In this document: positions 42,730 to 51,586 of the stretch, piece by piece
Position numbering within the stretch: position 1 is the first letter of the stretch
How the letters are laid out: every line of letters begins with the position of its first letter
Origin: an uncultured Bacteroidales bacterium
Lineage (GTDB): Bacteria > Bacteroidota > Bacteroidia > Bacteroidales > UBA932
Length of the DNA: 64,000 nucleotides
Direction: 5' to 3'
NCBI GenBank assembly: GCA_944322585.1
Contig: CALUPB010000011.1
Span: 1-64,000, forward strand
Program-made: the position numbers and the translations under genes
Notes under the pieces: generated by a model
Told to the model about the DNA's origin: nothing
What the model saw: the letters and a program-made list of their open reading frames with translations, nothing else
Database searches by the model: none

Positions 42730-43581
42730 TTATTTCAACAGTCCTTCCAGTTCATCCCATGGGAGCATGATCCTGACAGTTCCGGCCGCGTATGCCGCGA
42801 TTTCATACGGATTGTAGACGAATGTCACCCCTTCGTCATCTACGGTGAAATTTTCTGTCGGCTCCACTTCCGTTACCAGCAGGTAATCGGCGACGTGTCC
42901 GGTGCCGGCATTATCCGTCTCTGCGTCATCGCTGCCGGCTTTTTGGACAGCCGGAGTCCCGTTGCCGTCTTTCACGGCGGTGTCGTTTTCTGTTTTCCCG
43001 TCCTTGGCGTGCCTTGTAAGGAGCGATGTCAGGATATCCCGGCTGTCATCTCTGAATATGTCATCGAGTGAGACCCTGTCCCCTGTTTTCATGTTGAATA
43101 CAAGGCAGGTCTCTGAGCTCATGCCGTGGGCTCCTCCCGTGTATGAGTAGTCCGTGACCTTATAGCCGGTCATCTTTTTCCCGTATGTTCCGGTGAACAT
43201 GCCTTCCGTATATTTATCCCACGAAAGGGCACTGGCTCCGGCACCGGCTTCGGACCCGGCCAGTTCAAGATTGATCTCCCTGTATGATGCGATATATTTT
43301 TCCGCGCAGGCGTTGACGGCATCCTGAGGGGACATCCCTGCATATTCTTCTCCGAAAGCCGTGACGGTGATGGCGTTGCATATCTTACTGATTGTCTCGT
43401 CTGCCAGGCCGCCGTCAGGGTATTCCATCATGATGCTGATGTCGAGGGCTGCATCCAGACCGTCTTTCAGGGCTGCGTTTTCCGTAAAACCGTATTCCTT
43501 GTAGCTCATCTCCCCGCAGCATGAAGAGGCTGCCAGTATGGTCCCCGCTGCCACTGCAAAATAAATTAATGTCTTCTTCAT
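42730..43581 (-). CDS. DUF4163/DUF3298 lipoprotein
   Basis: 283 residues with a lipoprotein signal (MKKTLIYFAVAAGTILAASSC). The DUF3298/RsiV-like part is recognisable from DYSYTGGAHGMSSETCLVFNMKTGDRVSLDDIF and the C-terminal ENFTVDDEGVTFVYNPYEIAAYAAGTVRIMLPWDELEGLL. Between them is an unusual insertion of about 40 residues rich in Asp, Gly and Thr (about 202-238). Related proteins bind lysozyme or peptidoglycan fragments in Firmicutes, but in Bacteroidota the role is unknown. It is probably periplasmic or outer-membrane anchored and transcribed alone. Confidence 0.85.
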   Translation of the reverse strand: MKKTLIYFAVAAGTILAASSCCGEMSYKEYGFTENAALKDGLDAALDISIMMEYPDGGLADETISKICNAITVTAFGEEYAGMSPQDAVNACAEKYIASYREINLELAGSEAGAGASALSWDKYTEGMFTGTYGKKMTGYKVTDYSYTGGAHGMSSETCLVFNMKTGDRVSLDDIFRDDSRDILTSLLTRHAKDGKTENDTAVKDGNGTPAVQKAGSDDAETDNAGTGHVADYLLVTEVEPTENFTVDDEGVTFVYNPYEIAAYAAGTVRIMLPWDELEGLLK

Positions 43582-43804
43582 TTTAATTCGAATTCTGTTT
43601 CCCTTCGGAAACCGTTACAGGTTCTCAATCGCCGGAAATCCGGACATATCCGACAAAAATAACGAATTAACTCCAATATGACGAATTTTCCGGAATTCTT
43701 TTACGCGTTTCCCCGCATGGTTCCCATGTGAAATCCATGCGGTTGAAATCCGGCCAGCCTCTTAAAAATGTTGATAAAATTGTTAACAATTAAAATATTA
43801 TGAT

Positions 43805-43812
43805 TATCTTTG
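43805..43812 (+). promoter_or_regulatory. -7 promoter element for rpsL-rpsG-fusA-rpsJ
   Basis: TATCTTTG matches TAnnTTTG, 51 bases before the rpsL ATG. A TTGTTAACAA palindrome lies 13 bases further upstream. Confidence 0.65.
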
Positions 43813-43863
43813 CAGCCCCTAAATAGGGGAATGAAAACATAAATTTAAGATTTACAATCATTT

Positions 43864-44253
43864 ATGCCTACAATTCAACAGTTAGTTCGCAAAGGGCGCG
43901 AGGTTATCGAGATCAAGAGCAAGTCTCGTGCTCTGGATGCTTGCCCTCAGAGAAGGGGCGTGTGCGTGCGTGTGTACACAACTACACCTAAGAAACCTAA
44001 CTCAGCAATGCGTAAGGTTGCACGTGTGCGTCTGACCAACTCCAAAGAGGTCAATGCGTACATTCCGGGCGAGGGTCACAACCTCCAGGAGCACTCAATC
44101 GTGCTCGTCAGGGGAGGCCGTGTGAAAGACCTTCCTGGTGTGCGTTACCACATCCTTAGGGGCGCTTTGGATACCGCAGGCGTAGAGGGAAGGACGCAGT
44201 CCCGTTCACTTTACGGAGCGAAGAGGCCAAAGGCAAAAGCCGCTAAGAAGTAA
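43864..44253 (+). CDS. rpsL: 30S ribosomal protein S12
   Basis: 129 residues; S12 guards decoding accuracy in the A site. The sequence is canonical: [42 protein letters not shown] and the loop around [15 protein letters not shown]. The lysine of KPNSA, where streptomycin-resistance changes occur, is wild type. It is the first gene of the str cluster and rpsG follows after 30 bases. Confidence 0.98.
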   Translation: MPTIQQLVRKGREVIEIKSKSRALDACPQRRGVCVRVYTTTPKKPNSAMRKVARVRLTNSKEVNAYIPGEGHNLQEHSIVLVRGGRVKDLPGVRYHILRGALDTAGVEGRTQSRSLYGAKRPKAKAAKK

Positions 44254-44283
44254 TTTTATCAACACCTTTAATTTTCTACAACA

Positions 44284-44760
44284 ATGAGAAAAACGAAGCC
44301 TAAGAAGAGGATTCTACTTCCTGATCCGAAGTTTCACGATGTGATGGTGACACGTTTCGTGAACAACATTATGTTGCAGGGGAAGAAGAGTATCGCGTAT
44401 TCTATTTTTTACGATGCCATTGACATGGTAGGCGAGAAGATGAAAGATTCTGACAAGGCTCCTCTCGATATTTGGAGGAAAGCCCTCGAGAATGTGACTC
44501 CTCAGGTTGAGGTAAAGAGCCGCAGGATCGGAGGTGCCAACTTTCAGGTGCCGACAGAAGTGCGTCCGGAAAGGAAGATTTCACTCTCGATGAAGAATAT
44601 GATCAACTTCGCCCGCAAGCGTTCCGGCCACTCTATGGCAGAGAAACTCTGTGCTGAAATCATCGCGGCGTACAACTGCGAGGGTGCGGCATTCAAGAGG
44701 AAAGAAGACATGCACAGGATGGCAGAGGCCAACAAGGCATTTGCACATTTCCGTTTCTAA
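44284..44760 (+). CDS. rpsG: 30S ribosomal protein S7
   Basis: 158 residues. S7 starts assembly of the 30S head and contacts the E-site tRNA. It has the typical [30 protein letters not shown] start and the [16 protein letters not shown] and [15 protein letters not shown] segments. It lies between rpsL and fusA (30 and 21 bases). Confidence 0.98.
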   Translation: MRKTKPKKRILLPDPKFHDVMVTRFVNNIMLQGKKSIAYSIFYDAIDMVGEKMKDSDKAPLDIWRKALENVTPQVEVKSRRIGGANFQVPTEVRPERKISLSMKNMINFARKRSGHSMAEKLCAEIIAAYNCEGAAFKRKEDMHRMAEANKAFAHFRF

Positions 44761-44781
44761 TCCCCAATCAAGACGACAACA

Positions 44782-46896
44782 ATGGCAAGAGATCTTAAAT
44801 ATACCAGAAACATCGGTATCATGGCCCACATTGATGCCGGGAAGACAACAACCTCCGAACGTATCCTTTTCTATACGGGCAAGACCCACAAGATAGGAGA
44901 GGTTCATGAGGGTGCTGCCACAATGGACTGGATGGTGCAGGAGCAGGAGCGCGGTATAACGATCACATCAGCCGCCACCACAGCTTTCTGGCACTATAAT
45001 GGGGATACTTATCAGATCAACTTGATAGACACTCCGGGGCACGTGGACTTCACTGTCGAGGTGGAGCGTTCGCTGCGTGTGCTTGACGGTACGGTGGCCA
45101 CTTTCTGTGCAGTGGGCCGTGTACAGCCTCAGTCCGAAACTGTATGGCGTCAGGCAGACAAGTACGGAGTGCCGAAGATTGCTTATGTAAACAAGATGGA
45201 CCGCGTGGGGGCTGATTTCCTCGCCGTGGTCGAAGAGATCAAGACCAAGCTCGGAGCGACTGCTGTTCCGATCTGTCTCCCTATCGGGGCTGAAGACAAG
45301 TTCCAGGGTATAGTAGACCTTATATCGAATAAGGCCATCTATTATGATAACACCGAGGAGCTCGTCAACTATGAAATCAAGGATGTCCCGGCAGAGATGC
45401 AGGCCGATGTAGCCATGTGGAGGGAGAAACTTGTCGAGGCTGCTGCCGAATACGACGAGTCACTGATGGAGAAGTTCTTTGATGATCCGGATTCTATTTC
45501 GGAGGATGAGATTATCTCAGCCCTGAGAAAGGCTACCATCGACATGAAGATTGTGCCTGCATGCTGCGGCTCTTCATTCAAGAACAAGGGAGTGCAGTTT
45601 CTCCTTGACGCAGTGATGCGTTACCTCCCGTCTCCGCTTGACAAAGGTTCTGTCAAAGGGATCAACCCGAAGACCGGGGAAGAGGTGGAGCGCAAGCCGT
45701 CGGCAAGCGAGCCGTTCGCAGCCCTCGTATTCAAGATTGCGACGGATCCGTTTGTAGGCCGTCTGGCATTCCTCAGGGCTTATTCGGGCCGTCTTGATGC
45801 AGGTTCATATGTGCTCAACACCCGTTCCGAGAAAAAGGAGCGCGTGGCAAGGCTTTACCAGATGCACTCGAACAAGCAGAACCCTATAGAATTTGTCGAG
45901 GCAGGTGACATCTGTGCCGCAGTAGGTTTCAAGGATCTCCGAACGGGAGATACCATCTGTGCAGAAGATCATCCGATCACTCTCGAGTCCATGGAATTCC
46001 CGGATCCTGTTATCGGGCTTGCAGTGGAGCCGAAGACTCAGAAAGATCTTGACAAGCTCGGGATAGCGCTTGCCAAACTTGCAGAGGAGGATCCTACGTT
46101 CACTGTCAAGACAGACCACGAGACAGGCCAGACCGTCATCAGCGGTATGGGTGAGCTTCACCTTGATATCATAGTCGACCGTCTCCGCCGTGAGTTCGGT
46201 GTCGACATCAATCAGGGAGCGCCCCAGGTCAACTACAAAGAAGCAATTACTGCTACTGTACAGCATCGTGAAGTCTTCAAGAAGCAGACCGGCGGACGCG
46301 GTAAGTTCGCGGACATCATTGTCGAGATCGGACCTGCAGACGAAGGGACTACCGGCCTTCAGTTCATTGACGAGGTCAAGGGCGGTAACGTGCCTAAGGA
46401 ATTCATCCCTTCAGTAGAGAAAGGTTTCAAGTCGGCAATGGCGAACGGAGTTCTTGCAGGATATGAGGTGCCGTCTCTCAAGGTTACTCTAAAGGACGGT
46501 TCTTTCCATCCGGTCGACTCCGACCAGCTCTCGTTCGAGATCTGCGCGAGGATGGCGTTCCGTCATGCCTGCCCTAAGGCCAAACCGGTTCTTCTTGAGC
46601 CTATCATGAGCCTTGAAGTAGTTACTCCTGAAGATTATATGGGAGACATCGTAGGCGATCTCAACCGTCGCAGGGGACAGATCAATGCTATGGATTCAAC
46701 GACAGGAGGTGCCCGTATAGTCAAGGCGTTCGTTCCGCTTGCAGAGCAGTTCGGATACGTGACCGTATTGAGGACCATATCTTCAGGACGTGCAACAAGC
46801 ACAATGTCATTCGACCATTACGCTGAAGTTCCGGCTAACCTCGCGAAGGAGGTTATCGAGAAGAGTGGGTACAAGCCGGTCGATGACGAGGAATAA
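44782..46896 (+). CDS. fusA: translation elongation factor G
   Basis: 704 residues. EF-G drives translocation at the cost of GTP. Domain I has the P-loop AHIDAGKTT, the [11 protein letters not shown] switch, DTPGHVDF and [10 protein letters not shown]. Domains II-V follow, with [14 protein letters not shown], the [15 protein letters not shown] region of domain IV and the [14 protein letters not shown] segment near the end. It is a normal fusA of the str cluster rather than a second EF-G copy, judged by its place between rpsG and rpsJ. Confidence 0.98.
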   Translation: MARDLKYTRNIGIMAHIDAGKTTTSERILFYTGKTHKIGEVHEGAATMDWMVQEQERGITITSAATTAFWHYNGDTYQINLIDTPGHVDFTVEVERSLRVLDGTVATFCAVGRVQPQSETVWRQADKYGVPKIAYVNKMDRVGADFLAVVEEIKTKLGATAVPICLPIGAEDKFQGIVDLISNKAIYYDNTEELVNYEIKDVPAEMQADVAMWREKLVEAAAEYDESLMEKFFDDPDSISEDEIISALRKATIDMKIVPACCGSSFKNKGVQFLLDAVMRYLPSPLDKGSVKGINPKTGEEVERKPSASEPFAALVFKIATDPFVGRLAFLRAYSGRLDAGSYVLNTRSEKKERVARLYQMHSNKQNPIEFVEAGDICAAVGFKDLRTGDTICAEDHPITLESMEFPDPVIGLAVEPKTQKDLDKLGIALAKLAEEDPTFTVKTDHETGQTVISGMGELHLDIIVDRLRREFGVDINQGAPQVNYKEAITATVQHREVFKKQTGGRGKFADIIVEIGPADEGTTGLQFIDEVKGGNVPKEFIPSVEKGFKSAMANGVLAGYEVPSLKVTLKDGSFHPVDSDQLSFEICARMAFRHACPKAKPVLLEPIMSLEVVTPEDYMGDIVGDLNRRRGQINAMDSTTGGARIVKAFVPLAEQFGYVTVLRTISSGRATSTMSFDHYAEVPANLAKEVIEKSGYKPVDDEE

Positions 46897-46915
46897 CAAT
46901 AAAAACGGAAATAAA

Positions 46916-47221
46916 ATGAGCCAGAAAATAAGAATAAAACTCAAATCATTCGATCATATGCTGGTTGACAAGTCAGCCAAGAAGATCGTTGATACAGTGT
47001 CTTCTACAGGAGCTCGTGTGAATGGTCCCATTCCGCTGCCTACCAACAAGAAGATATTCACTGTAAACCGCTCGACTTTCGTCAACAAGAAGTCTCGCGA
47101 GCAGTTCGAACTTGATTCATACTGCCGTCTTCTCGATATCTACGAGTCTACTCAGAAGACAGTGGATGCCCTGATGAAGCTTGAGCTTCCTTCAGGTGTT
47201 GAAGTCGAGATCAAAGTCTGA
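46916..47221 (+). CDS. rpsJ: 30S ribosomal protein S10
   Basis: 101 residues, standard length. It has [50 protein letters not shown] and a normal C-terminus. The ATG at 46916 follows fusA by 19 bases. In most Bacteroidota rpsJ is followed at once by rplC and the rest of the S10 cluster. Here the coding stops and a tRNA gene with its own promoter follows, so the cluster is broken at this point. Confidence 0.97.
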   Translation: MSQKIRIKLKSFDHMLVDKSAKKIVDTVSSTGARVNGPIPLPTNKKIFTVNRSTFVNKKSREQFELDSYCRLLDIYESTQKTVDALMKLELPSGVEVEIKV

Positions 47222-47293
47222 TGGCTTTTAAGGGTTCCGGATAAATTTTATCGGAAAAATCAGATAGGATTTTACGGAATCAGAAATTATTGC

Positions 47294-47301
47294 TATATTT
47301 G
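47294..47301 (+). promoter_or_regulatory. -7 promoter element for tRNA-Met
   Basis: TATATTTG matches TAnnTTTG, about 40 bases before the mature tRNA. A small GTCCGG/CCGGAC hairpin lies between. Confidence 0.6.
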
Positions 47302-47341
47302 TATTCCTGTCCGGTTCGCCGGACGGGAATGACAATTTAAA

Positions 47342-47416
47342 GGTCCCATAGCTCAGTTGGTTAGTAGCACCTGACTCATAATCAGGGGGTCACAGGTTCA
47401 AGCCCTGTTGGGACCA
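47342..47416 (+). tRNA. tRNA-Met (CAT), probably elongator
   Basis: The acceptor GGTCCCA pairs with TGGGACC; the anticodon stem CCTGA/TCAGG carries the loop CTCATAA; the T-arm is CAGG with loop TTCAAGC. The variable region GGGGGTCACAGG resembles elongator Met tRNA, but a CAT tRNA read as Ile after lysidine change cannot be excluded. The D-arm has one extra T (GTTAGTAGC where GTTAGAGC is usual), leaving a 3-bp D-stem; total length is 75. Confidence 0.9.
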
Positions 47417-47445
47417 CGGAACGGCCTCAGACGGCCTTTATGATG

Positions 47446-47477
47446 AAGCACTTGCATTGTTTGCAGGTGCTTTTTTG
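47446..47477 (+). terminator. terminator after tRNA-Met
   Basis: AGCACTTGCA pairs with TGCAGGTGCT (one G-U pair, 4-base loop) and is followed by TTTTTTG. Confidence 0.85.
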
Positions 47478-47550
47478 TTTTCCCGTTATCCGGTTAAAAA
47501 TAAAAAGATTATCTTTGTGAAGAACGAGATTTATTAAAAGGAGATATGAT

Positions 47551-47808
47551 ATGCCGGAGATAAGCCATTTTTACGGAATATTCATTTACATGTATTTCAG
47601 CGAACATAATCCGCCACATTTCCATGTAAAGTACAATGAATACACAGCGGAGATAAGTATTAAAGACGGGATAGTTACAGGCTCTCTTCCAAGACGGGCA
47701 CTGAATCTGGTCTTTGAATGGCTCGACCTGCATAGAGATGAACTCATGGAAAATTGGGAACGGGGAGAGCGGAAAGAAAGTTTCATAAAGATAGACCCTC
47801 TTAAATGA
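47551..47808 (+). CDS. DUF4160 protein
   Basis: 85 residues, typical DUF4160: GIFIYMYFSEHNPPHFHVKYNEYTAEISI, then GSLPRRALNLVFEWLDLHRDELMENWER. The HNPPHFHV motif is the family mark. DUF4160 genes are usually paired with a DUF2442 gene, as here (7 bases apart), and the pair has been suggested to be toxin-antitoxin-like without firm proof in most hosts. It sits directly downstream of a tRNA gene, a common insertion spot for mobile DNA. Confidence 0.88.
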   Translation: MPEISHFYGIFIYMYFSEHNPPHFHVKYNEYTAEISIKDGIVTGSLPRRALNLVFEWLDLHRDELMENWERGERKESFIKIDPLK

Positions 47809-47815
47809 TACAGTC

Positions 47816-48049
47816 ATGATAAACATTAAGTCAGCCAAGTATGTTTCAGACTATATTCTGGAACTTACATTCAACACAGGGGAAGTCAAGAGATTTGATT
47901 TTTCCTCCTTGTACAACGAGGGGATATGTAAGAAGTTACAGGACAAGGATTATTTCAAGGACTTCACTCTTGACGGATTTACGGTGGACTGGAACAACGA
48001 AATAGGCTTTGCTCCGGAATATCTTTACGAGAACGGAGTGCCGGCATAG
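47816..48049 (+). CDS. DUF2442 protein
   Basis: 77 residues. It matches the DUF2442 pattern: AKYVSDYILELTFNTGEVKRFDFSSL, FKDFTLDGFTVDWNNEIGFAPEYLYENG. It follows the DUF4160 gene by 7 bases and is surely co-transcribed. In proposed toxin-antitoxin pairs of this kind the DUF2442 protein is the DNA-binding antitoxin candidate; that is inference from the family and not shown here. Confidence 0.88.
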   Translation: MINIKSAKYVSDYILELTFNTGEVKRFDFSSLYNEGICKKLQDKDYFKDFTLDGFTVDWNNEIGFAPEYLYENGVPA

Positions 48050-48122
48050 ACAATACGTAAGCGACCGGTGAAGTGCGTATAGCGAATTTATACCAGGCGA
48101 GGTATCTTCGCGCAAAAAAAAG

Positions 48123-48362
48123 ATGCTTACACGAGAAGAAATCGCAGAGATAGTTCAATACTGCAAGGAGAAAGGAGTCTCATACAAGAGCCGTCTGAAA
48201 GAAATCGGGATAGCCGAGTGGCGGTTCTATGAGAGCAAACGCAGATACGCCGAGGCTCAGGCCAGCGAGCGGGAATCAGGGGAGTTCCTCCAGCTGGTGC
48301 GAGGGAATGACAGCTTTCCGGAACCGGTGCTGACAGACAGGAAAACAGACAAAGGAAGATAA
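48123..48362 (+). pseudogene. IS66-family accessory ORF (TnpA-like), element remnant
   Basis: 79 residues similar to the first accessory ORF of Bacteroidota IS66 elements: LTREEIAEIVQYCKEKGVSYKSRLKEIGIAEWRFYESKRRYAE, then GEFLQLVRGN. A helix-turn-helix is implied. In a full IS66 element tnpB and the large tnpC transposase follow; here only a terminator and a convergent chromosomal gene follow, so the element is a remnant. The reading frame itself is intact. No clear inverted terminal repeats are visible. Confidence 0.7.
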
Positions 48363-48376
48363 GGGTATGATTGACA

Positions 48377-48410
48377 AAGGGCGGCTCAAACCATTTTGAA
48401 CCACCCTTTC
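48377..48410. terminator. convergent terminator
   Basis: AAAGGGCGG-type left arm pairs with CCACCCTTT, with inner CAAA/TTTG pairs; both flanks could serve the IS remnant and the minus-strand gene ending at 48434. Confidence 0.5.
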
Positions 48411-48433
48411 CCGTTGTCTGTTGCCCTGCCGGC

Positions 48434-49363
48434 TTATTTCACGAAATCCGCGTTCCGGAGATATTCGGCGCTTTCGGCGGCTGCCTTGAACATTTCCTCC
48501 ATGATCTGCGCTTGGCTGTATGAGCTGCCGTCCTCGTTCTTCTTCTCGCGGAGCCAGCCCGGAGTCTCGATCTCGACTACATAGTCGCTCATGCCGTTGG
48601 CATAGTACTGGTTGAAGATTGCCTCGAAGTCGATGTCTCCGCTTGCTCCGATTACGAAGTCATCCTTGATGTGAAGCATTTCGATGCGGTTCGGATATTT
48701 TTTCAGGTATTCGACCGGATCCTTGCCGCCCTTGGCACACCAGTAGACATCCAGTTCGAAGAGGACATATTCCGGATCGGTGTTCTCCACGAGGTATTCC
48801 CACATTACCTTGTCGCTGTCCTTGAGGTTCTGGAATTCACCTGAATGGTTATGATATCCGAGTTTGAGCCCGTATTCGGCTGCGATCTTGCCGACCTTGT
48901 TGAAATAGTCTGCCATCTGCTTGATCCCTGCCTCGGTGTATTCCGCACTATAGCTCGGTATTACGAAATATTTGCCGCCGCAGGCCTTCTGTATTTCGAA
49001 GAGCTTGCGCCAGTTCTGCATGATCTCGGCCTCTCTGGAAGGGTCTTCCTGAATGCTTGAATGAGTGGAGATGATTTTTGCTCCGTACTGGTCGCAGATA
49101 GCCTTGAATTCTTCCGGCTGAAGTCCGAAAACAGTAGTGTCTCCTCCCCACTGTACGAGTTCGAATGCATTGTAACCCATATCAGCGAGCTTTTCAATGC
49201 TTGCCTGGGGATTTTCCCGGACAGCATCCAGAACTGAATAGAGCTGGATACCGATAGTCTTTTCTTCCGGCGTGGACTGGCATGCGCTGAAAGAGAGTAC
49301 AGAGACAGCTGCACAGGCAAATGCCGTCAGTGCCTTGTGGTTGAACTTGAAAAACTTTTTCAT
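48434..49363 (-). CDS. TIM-barrel sugar phosphate isomerase/epimerase-like lipoprotein
   Basis: 309 residues. The N-terminus is a lipoprotein signal (ALTAFACAAVSVLSFSAC). The rest is an AP-endonuclease-2-type TIM barrel: IGIQLYSVLDAV, MGYNAFELVQWGG, AKIISTHSS, LKLGYHNHSGEF, VLFELDVYWCAKGGKDPVEYLKKY and MLHIKDD. The metal-binding His, Glu and Asp positions of the family are present. Exported members are common in Bacteroidota and are assigned to sugar metabolism without a defined substrate. It is divergent from a GH2 enzyme gene, with overlapping promoters, so the two may respond to the same sugar. Confidence 0.88.
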   Translation of the reverse strand: MKKFFKFNHKALTAFACAAVSVLSFSACQSTPEEKTIGIQLYSVLDAVRENPQASIEKLADMGYNAFELVQWGGDTTVFGLQPEEFKAICDQYGAKIISTHSSIQEDPSREAEIMQNWRKLFEIQKACGGKYFVIPSYSAEYTEAGIKQMADYFNKVGKIAAEYGLKLGYHNHSGEFQNLKDSDKVMWEYLVENTDPEYVLFELDVYWCAKGGKDPVEYLKKYPNRIEMLHIKDDFVIGASGDIDFEAIFNQYYANGMSDYVVEIETPGWLREKKNEDGSSYSQAQIMEEMFKAAAESAEYLRNADFVK

Positions 49364-49411
49364 GTCTGTTGTTATTTAATGAGATTTAGTGTCATTGGCG
49401 TTAACGGGAGA

Positions 49412-49419
49412 CAAATATA
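49412..49419 (-). promoter_or_regulatory. -7 promoter element for the TIM-barrel gene
   Basis: The minus strand reads TATATTTG, matching TAnnTTTG, 49 bases before the ATG at 49363. Confidence 0.55.
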
Positions 49420-49433
49420 ATAAATTATTTGAC

Positions 49434-49441
49434 TATCTTTG
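49434..49441 (+). promoter_or_regulatory. -7 promoter element for the GH2 gene
   Basis: TATCTTTG matches TAnnTTTG, 59 bases before the ATG at 49500. Its upstream half overlaps the divergent promoter. Confidence 0.55.
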
Positions 49442-49499
49442 TTGTCAACTGCATCATATCTTGTATCCGCAGTGGATTTTTGAATTTATAGCTTGTTTT

Positions 49500-51392
49500 A
49501 TGAAAAAATTTTTTGGACTTTACATTCTTGCAGCAGTCTCCATCCTGTGCAGCGGAGCTGTGAAAGGGGCATCCCTGCCGAGGGCCGAATATCCGCGCCC
49601 GCAGTTTGAACGAGCCGACTGGCAGAACCTCAACGGCCGGTGGACTTACATATTCGACTTCTCCGATACGGGATTTCAGAGAGGTTATCAGGCCTCGACG
49701 GGATTCGACGGCAGCATAACTGTCCCTTTTGCGCCGGAAAGCGAACTTTCGGGTGTCGGTTACAAGGATTATATCAGCAACATATGGTATCACCGGACAA
49801 TCAGTATACCGCAGGAATGGGCAGGGAAGAATATCAGGCTGAATTTCGGCGCAGTATATTATACATCTGAAGTGTATATCGACGGACAGTTTGTCGGAAG
49901 ACATTTCGGCGGCAGCTCTTCGTTCTCCTACGACATTACGCGTTTCGTGTCCGACGGAAAGGAGCACAATCTGGTGGTCAAGGCGTCCAGCGATCTGCGC
50001 AGCGGTCTTCAGGGTGCCGGGAAACAGTCTCTCCAGTATGCCTCCCATGCTTGCAACTATACTAGGACCACGGGCATATGGCAGACAGTGTGGATGGAAC
50101 CCGTCAGCCCTGCCGGGCTGCAGAATGTCCAGGTGATTACCGATATCGACCAGAAGCAGGTGATTGTGCATCCGTGGTTTTTCGCAGAGACATCCGGACA
50201 TACCCTTAAAGTGACTCTCATAGAAGGGGAAAAGACCGTGGTTTCAAAGACCGTGAGGGCATCCAACAACAGTACGGTAGTCCTGCCGGTCAGGAAAGTA
50301 CGTCTCTGGAGCCCGGAGGATCCGTTCCTTTACGGCCTTGTATATGAAGTGATTGATGCAGAAGGCAATGTGGTGGACAGGATAGATTCGTATACGGGTA
50401 TGAGGAAAGTGCATATCGAGGGGAATAAGGTCTACCTGAACAACCAGCCGTACTACCAGCGTCTTGTGCTGGATCAGGGCTTTTATCCTGACGGGATCTG
50501 GACAGCTCCTTCTGATGAGGCTCTGAAAAAGGATATAGAACTTTCCATGCAGGCCGGTTTCAACGGTGCGCGTCTTCACCAGAAAGTGTTTGAGGAGAGG
50601 TATTATTACTGGGCGGACAGGCTCGGCTATCTCACCTGGGGAGAGAGTGCAAGCTGGGGAATGGATGCCAATGATCCTCTGGCTGCGCGTAATTTCCTGG
50701 CAGAGTGGGAAGAATGTGTCGTGAGGGACAGAAATCATCCGAGTATCGTTACATGGACGCCTATGAACGAGGAATTCTGGCCGGACGACGTGCAGTACCC
50801 GCGTTTTTCGGAGGATATATATACGCTTACCAAACAGCTTGATCCGACGAGGCCTGTAAACCTGTGCAGCGGCGGGGTGCTCACTGTCCATACGGATATC
50901 TGGACGGCTCATCATTATGAGCAGGATCCTGCGAAACTGAAGGATATCGTGTATAACGGGGGTAAAATGTATTCCCTCATGCCGCAGACCTATAAGGGAA
51001 GGATAAGAAATATAGGATTCAACGATGTGGGAGCCGGTACCACTTATGACTGGCAGGAGTATGACGGGAAAATGCCGTATATCCTTGATGAGTTCGGCGG
51101 CATCAAATGGGTGAAGGATCAGGACAGGCAGGCTGTCAATTCACAGACTGTGTCATGGGGATACGGTCAGGCTCCGCGTTCCCTTGAGGAATTCTATGCC
51201 CGTCTGGAGGGTATGGTGGATGCGTTGCTGTCCCTGTCCGGACAGATGTGCGGCTACTGTTATACCCAGCTTACTGATGTGGAACAGGAGGAAAACGGGG
51301 TTTATTTCTATGACAGGAGCTCGAAATTCGACATGTCAAGGATAAATGCGATATTCTCCAGGACGCCGGAAGGCTATGCGAACGGCCTTTAA
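49500..51392 (+). CDS. glycoside hydrolase family 2 enzyme
   Basis: 630 residues with a signal peptide (MKKFFGLYILAAVSILCSGAVKG). The GH2 layout is clear: a sugar-binding jelly roll (LNGRWTYIFDF, IWYHRTISIPQEWAGKNIRLNFGAVYYTSEVYIDG), an Ig-like domain (VRLWSPEDPFLYGL, GMRKVHIEGNKVYLNNQPYY) and the TIM barrel. The acid/base glutamate lies in TWTPMNEEFW and the nucleophile glutamate in YILDEFGG. It could be a beta-glucuronidase, beta-galactosidase or related enzyme. The start at 49500 is chosen over 49389, which lies upstream of the promoter. It ends near a promoter for the two-component genes. Confidence 0.92.
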   Translation: MKKFFGLYILAAVSILCSGAVKGASLPRAEYPRPQFERADWQNLNGRWTYIFDFSDTGFQRGYQASTGFDGSITVPFAPESELSGVGYKDYISNIWYHRTISIPQEWAGKNIRLNFGAVYYTSEVYIDGQFVGRHFGGSSSFSYDITRFVSDGKEHNLVVKASSDLRSGLQGAGKQSLQYASHACNYTRTTGIWQTVWMEPVSPAGLQNVQVITDIDQKQVIVHPWFFAETSGHTLKVTLIEGEKTVVSKTVRASNNSTVVLPVRKVRLWSPEDPFLYGLVYEVIDAEGNVVDRIDSYTGMRKVHIEGNKVYLNNQPYYQRLVLDQGFYPDGIWTAPSDEALKKDIELSMQAGFNGARLHQKVFEERYYYWADRLGYLTWGESASWGMDANDPLAARNFLAEWEECVVRDRNHPSIVTWTPMNEEFWPDDVQYPRFSEDIYTLTKQLDPTRPVNLCSGGVLTVHTDIWTAHHYEQDPAKLKDIVYNGGKMYSLMPQTYKGRIRNIGFNDVGAGTTYDWQEYDGKMPYILDEFGGIKWVKDQDRQAVNSQTVSWGYGQAPRSLEEFYARLEGMVDALLSLSGQMCGYCYTQLTDVEQEENGVYFYDRSSKFDMSRINAIFSRTPEGYANGL

Positions 51393-51436
51393 CAAAAACT
51401 TTACACTATTGTAGCATCATCATAGGGTAAATTGGA

Positions 51437-51444
51437 TATCTTTG
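51437..51444 (+). promoter_or_regulatory. -7 promoter element for the response regulator operon
   Basis: TATCTTTG matches TAnnTTTG. The predicted transcript start (about 51451) falls at the first bases of the repeat element, so that element would be the whole 5' leader. Confidence 0.6.
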
Positions 51445-51447
51445 CAG

Positions 51448-51570
51448 AGAGGTCAACTCAAAAGGGTAATTTCTGCGTTACGCTTGCTTCGAAAATCCTC
51501 ATGTGCACCAGCACACTGCGGTTTTCTCATCTTCGCAAGCCTTGAAATTCCTCCTTTGGGGTCAACCTCT
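51448..51570. repeat. dispersed inverted-repeat element (full copy) forming the response-regulator leader
   Basis: About 123 bp with imperfect inverted ends (AGAGGTCAACTCAAAAGGG on the left, TTTGGGGTCAACCTCT on the right). The interior folds on itself (GCTTCGAAAATCCTCATGTGC against GCACACTGCGGTTTTCTCATCTTCG). It shares an exact 16-mer (51540-51555) with the mini copy at 31245-31306. No coding capacity is seen. Confidence 0.7.
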
Positions 51571-51586
51571 CCTTAAATTGGTACTT

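Noticed and set aside
47230-47260. Hairpin after rpsJ (GATAAA/TTTATC) as a terminator
   Set aside because: Short stem with a bulge and no U-tract on the plus strand.
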